Shown here: in pieces, positions 5,823 through 7,971 of the stretch
How the letters are laid out: each line of letters starts with the position of its first letter
Numbering within the stretch: position 1 is the stretch's first letter
Source of the DNA: Saprospiraceae bacterium
GTDB taxonomy: Bacteria > Bacteroidota > Bacteroidia > Chitinophagales > Saprospiraceae
DNA: 7,971 bases
Assembly (NCBI GenBank): GCA_023300835.1
Contig: JALZVB010000292.1
Span: forward strand, 1 to 7,971
Direction of reading: 5' to 3'
Notes under the pieces: model-generated
What the model was told of the DNA's origin: nothing
Seen by the model: only the letters and a program-made list of their open reading frames with translations
The model's database searches: none
Made by a program: the position numbers and the translations under genes

Positions 5823-5900
5823 CAAGTATTGTCTTTTTCATATATCAATACAACAGAACAATTTCCTTTTAAATTGAAACAATAAGAAGGATAAAACCTA

Positions 5901-5913
5901 AGCTAACTTAGCT
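5901..5913. repeat. Short palindrome between dehydrogenase and terminator
   Basis: AGCTAA-C-TTAGCT is a perfect 6-bp inverted repeat with a 1-base centre in the otherwise featureless 5823-5950 stretch. It is too short and not followed by T residues, so it is unlikely to end transcription. It may be chance. Confidence 0.3.
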
Positions 5914-5950
5914 GTTCTATTTGTTACTAGAAAATAAATCTGATTTACAT

Positions 5951-5983
5951 AAAAAAAAGGGGCCTCATTTGAGACCCCTTTTT
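5951..5983. terminator. Bidirectional intrinsic terminator
   Basis: GGGGCCTC (5959-5966) pairs with GAGACCCC (5971-5978) around an ATTT loop, with one C-A mismatch. Eight A residues (5951-5958) precede the stem and five T residues (5979-5983) follow it, so the structure works as a Rho-independent terminator in both directions. It lies 136 bases after the stop of the plus-strand dehydrogenase and 22 bases after the stop of the minus-strand surface-protein gene, exactly between convergent genes. Confidence 0.88.
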
Positions 5984-6005
5984 ATTTATTGTATGAACTA
6001 TTATT

Positions 6006-7971
6006 CTACTTAATTATAGATACTCTTTCGAATAGCACCTCATCGTTGATCTGTAATCTTAGAACATAAGTACCTGCTGGAATTTCGTTTACATTAACCT
6101 GTAAAGTCGTCTTACCAACTGCTGTCATTCTAGAATCAATACTCTGGATCAATTGACCCGCTGCATTATAGAAACCGCCAGACAATGATGATACACGTTC
6201 AGTTGTTACATCTATATTCAATACTTCGATTACCGGATTAGGATAAACTTCAGTAGTAACGACTTGATCCGCAGATAAGTCAAATGTCACGTCAATAGAT
6301 ATTATCTGACTGTAATAAAATGCACCATTGGCATCTACAAGTTTAAGTCTATAATAATGATTTCCTGACTCAACAATATTCTTATCATCGTATGAATAGT
6401 TAGATTCTGTACTTGCATTTCCTACTGCCGCTACTTGACCTACATTTTCAAATTCAGCATTTATATCATAAGCTCTTTCTATTACGATATAGTCTGCATT
6501 TACTTCTTGTGCTGTCGACCATGACAATTCATTCATTACATTGACCGCATTCCACTCACCTTGGAAAGTCAATAATGCAATGGGAATAATTACATCAGTT
6601 GTAACTCCCGCGTTTACAAACAAGCTATTATTAACAACTCCGTTCTGGCTATTTATTGTTAATAACACATCTCCAGAAGAGCCAATAAGTACACCGTTCA
6701 CACTAGGTACAGCGCCTATTACATCACTATCTACTTCATCATCGGTACCAGCGTTAGAACTAACGAATTGTTTTTCGTCATTTGTATTAAGCATTTCAAA
6801 TACTACATTGTATGTTCCTATTGGAAGACCTTCGAATAAGTATGTTCCATCCGCATCAGTAGTAGTAGTTGCTACTACCTCTACATTACCTGGAGACAAC
6901 TTTCTTAACAACCTTACCGTAGCGCCTACTACAGGCAAATCAGTTACGTCATATATATTCTTCAATGAATTTTTAGTATCACACCAGAACTTAGATCCTA
7001 TAGATCCTCCTCTGTAAAATCCTGCATCCACTGTTGTATTAATTTCACCAGAAGATATTCCGATTATTCCAGTCGTATTAGGACCAAAAGTTCCATCAAC
7101 ATCACTATCTGTAAGACCTAGATTCATGACATTCAGTGTCGGTACAAATGCCCCACCGATATCAAAGAATACATAATATTCACCTGGCATTACTCCTGTG
7201 AAAGCATACTCGCCAGCAGCATTAGTAATTACCGTGTCTATAGGAAGACCAGTTATAGCATTGTATAATACTACAGTTACACCACCGATTCCAGGGTCGC
7301 TATTATCTTGAATTCCATCTGCATTGTTATCCTGCCATACTTTATTACTTATTTCACCACATCCTCCTGTAGATGCTATTACATCAGCAGAACATACAGT
7401 TGAGCAATTCTTAGTATCTGTAATAGTAACAGAATATGTTCCTATGGCAAGGTTACCAATACTAGATGTTACATCTCCTGTAGACCATAAATAAGCATAA
7501 ACACCAGTACCTCCATTAACAGAGGCTGTTACCGTACCATTGTCTTCACCACACATGGCTTCTGTCGTAATCAAAGTGCAACTCGGTGCACCTAGTGCTG
7601 ATATATTAGCACTACATACTGACGTACAACCCGTATTATCAGTTACAGTCACGCTGTATGTTCCTCCACTCAGATTATCAATAGTTGCTGTATTGGCATT
7701 GTTACTCCATAAGTATACATATGGCATAACACCTCCTGTTACATTAACATTTGCTGATCCATTATTATCTCCACATGTTACATCAGTAACCGTGATCTCA
7801 CACATTGGCGCATTTCCAGTGGCTTGTACAACAGCAGTACAAGTTGACGTACATCCTGCTGCGTCTCTTACCGTCCCCGTATAGGTTCCTGGCGCCAAAC
7901 CTGTAATTGTCATAGATGTCTGACCCGTATTCCATGAATAAGTATATGCACCTGTTCCTCCTGATCCTGTA
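6006..7971 (-). CDS. T9SS-sorted adhesin-like surface protein with SprB and SdrD_B repeats, 5' partial
   Basis: The frame is open to the right edge, so the start lies outside the window and the ATG at 7913 sits inside a repeat. The 654 visible residues, numbered from the edge, carry these domains. SprB-like repeats fill about 1-203, with LWS or SWN and GTYSVTVTD-type strands and periodic cysteines. A first SdrD_B (Cna-B-like) domain at about 205-320 has a Ca-type loop DNNADGIQD. A second at about 323-455 keeps DADGTYLFEGLPIGTYNVVF but has lost that loop. A fibronectin-III-like linker follows at about 465-560, with LSWSTAQEVNADYIVIER and HYYRLKLVDANG. The type A T9SS sorting domain covers about 569-654, with YPNP and PAGTYVLRL, ending VSIIK. 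The protein should be exported by Sec, moved across the outer membrane by T9SS, and released or anchored after removal of the sorting domain. Adhesion or gliding is inferred from SprB and SdrD relatives. It stops at TAG just before the shared terminator. Confidence 0.9.
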   Translation of the reverse strand, partial: TGSGGTGAYTYSWNTGQTSMTITGLAPGTYTGTVRDAAGCTSTCTAVVQATGNAPMCEITVTDVTCGDNNGSANVNVTGGVMPYVYLWSNNANTATIDNLSGGTYSVTVTDNTGCTSVCSANISALGAPSCTLITTEAMCGEDNGTVTASVNGGTGVYAYLWSTGDVTSSIGNLAIGTYSVTITDTKNCSTVCSADVIASTGGCGEISNKVWQDNNADGIQDNSDPGIGGVTVVLYNAITGLPIDTVITNAAGEYAFTGVMPGEYYVFFDIGGAFVPTLNVMNLGLTDSDVDGTFGPNTTGIIGISSGEINTTVDAGFYRGGSIGSKFWCDTKNSLKNIYDVTDLPVVGATVRLLRKLSPGNVEVVATTTTDADGTYLFEGLPIGTYNVVFEMLNTNDEKQFVSSNAGTDDEVDSDVIGAVPSVNGVLIGSSGDVLLTINSQNGVVNNSLFVNAGVTTDVIIPIALLTFQGEWNAVNVMNELSWSTAQEVNADYIVIERAYDINAEFENVGQVAAVGNASTESNYSYDDKNIVESGNHYYRLKLVDANGAFYYSQIISIDVTFDLSADQVVTTEVYPNPVIEVLNIDVTTERVSSLSGGFYNAAGQLIQSIDSRMTAVGKTTLQVNVNEIPAGTYVLRLQINDEVLFERVSIIK
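7362..7970 (-). repeat. SprB-type tandem protein repeats, about 74 codons each
   Basis: Two full units (7802-7581 and 7580-7362) and part of a third (7970-7803) are visible, and the array probably continues beyond the window. Matching cysteines recur at spacings of 73-75 residues. Each unit opens with C-x8-C followed by GxxNG, has a PYVYLWSNN- or YAYLWSTGD-type strand in the middle, and closes with a GTYSVTVTD-type strand and C-x3-C. A last cysteine (GGCGE) after the final unit keeps the spacing and looks like the remnant of another unit. SprB repeats occur in the Flavobacterium gliding adhesin SprB and related T9SS proteins. Confidence 0.8.

Noticed and set aside
5516..5848. Minus-strand frame of 110 codons
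   Set aside because: It lies opposite the clearly conserved catalytic half of the dehydrogenase and has no recognisable domain.
6541..7884. Plus-strand frames at 6541-7017 and 7540-7884
   Set aside because: Both are antisense to the repeat protein; their Val/Thr/Ser/Pro-rich content mirrors the repeats and shows no domain.

Overview
The window looks like a stretch of chromosome from a member of the Bacteroidota. The evidence is a large surface protein ending in a type IX secretion (T9SS) sorting domain, SprB-type and SdrD_B-type repeats, an ExbB-ExbD-ExbD-TonB set, AT-rich sequence, start codons mostly lacking strong Shine-Dalgarno sequences, and one good match to the Bacteroidota promoter (TTTG-N20-TAnnTTTG). 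SprB plus SdrD_B repeats on a T9SS protein would suit a Saprospira/Lewinella-like lineage, but that finer placement is inference only.

Layout. (1) Positions 2-259, plus strand: the C-terminal end of a DEAD-box RNA helicase, its DbpA-type RNA-binding domain, cut by the window edge. (2) 314-1723, plus strand: an unrecognised multi-pass membrane protein, possibly a GT-C-like glycosyltransferase. It meets the tonB-like gene head-on, with only 3 bases between the stop codons. (3) 4581 down to 1727, minus strand: exbB, exbD, exbD, then a 410-bp gap rich in short palindromes, then a tonB/tolA-like gene. (4) 4582-4877: a divergent intergenic region with the exbB promoter on the minus strand and, on the plus strand, a possible hairpin and 10-codon leader ORF ahead of the next gene. 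(5) 4878-5822, plus strand: a short, ACT-less D-3-phosphoglycerate dehydrogenase-type enzyme. (6) 5951-5983: a hairpin flanked by A and T runs, which can serve as a bidirectional terminator. (7) 7971 down to 6006, minus strand: the C-terminal part of a secreted, repeat-rich adhesin-like protein whose N-terminus lies beyond the window.

How the genes work together. ExbB and the two ExbDs should form an inner-membrane motor driven by the proton gradient. The TonB-like protein should carry its energy across the periplasm to outer-membrane receptors. The adhesin-like protein would be exported by Sec and T9SS to the cell surface. The helicase end, the membrane protein and the dehydrogenase have no visible functional link to these.

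I see no defence system, CRISPR array, insertion sequence, tRNA or rRNA, and no convincing wholly new system. The points most worth a second look are the palindrome-rich gap before tonB, including a 50-bp-spaced repeat pair; the tandem exbD genes with nearly identical membrane segments but divergent periplasmic domains; the periodic cysteines in the SprB-like repeats; the leader in front of the dehydrogenase; and the unassigned membrane protein.
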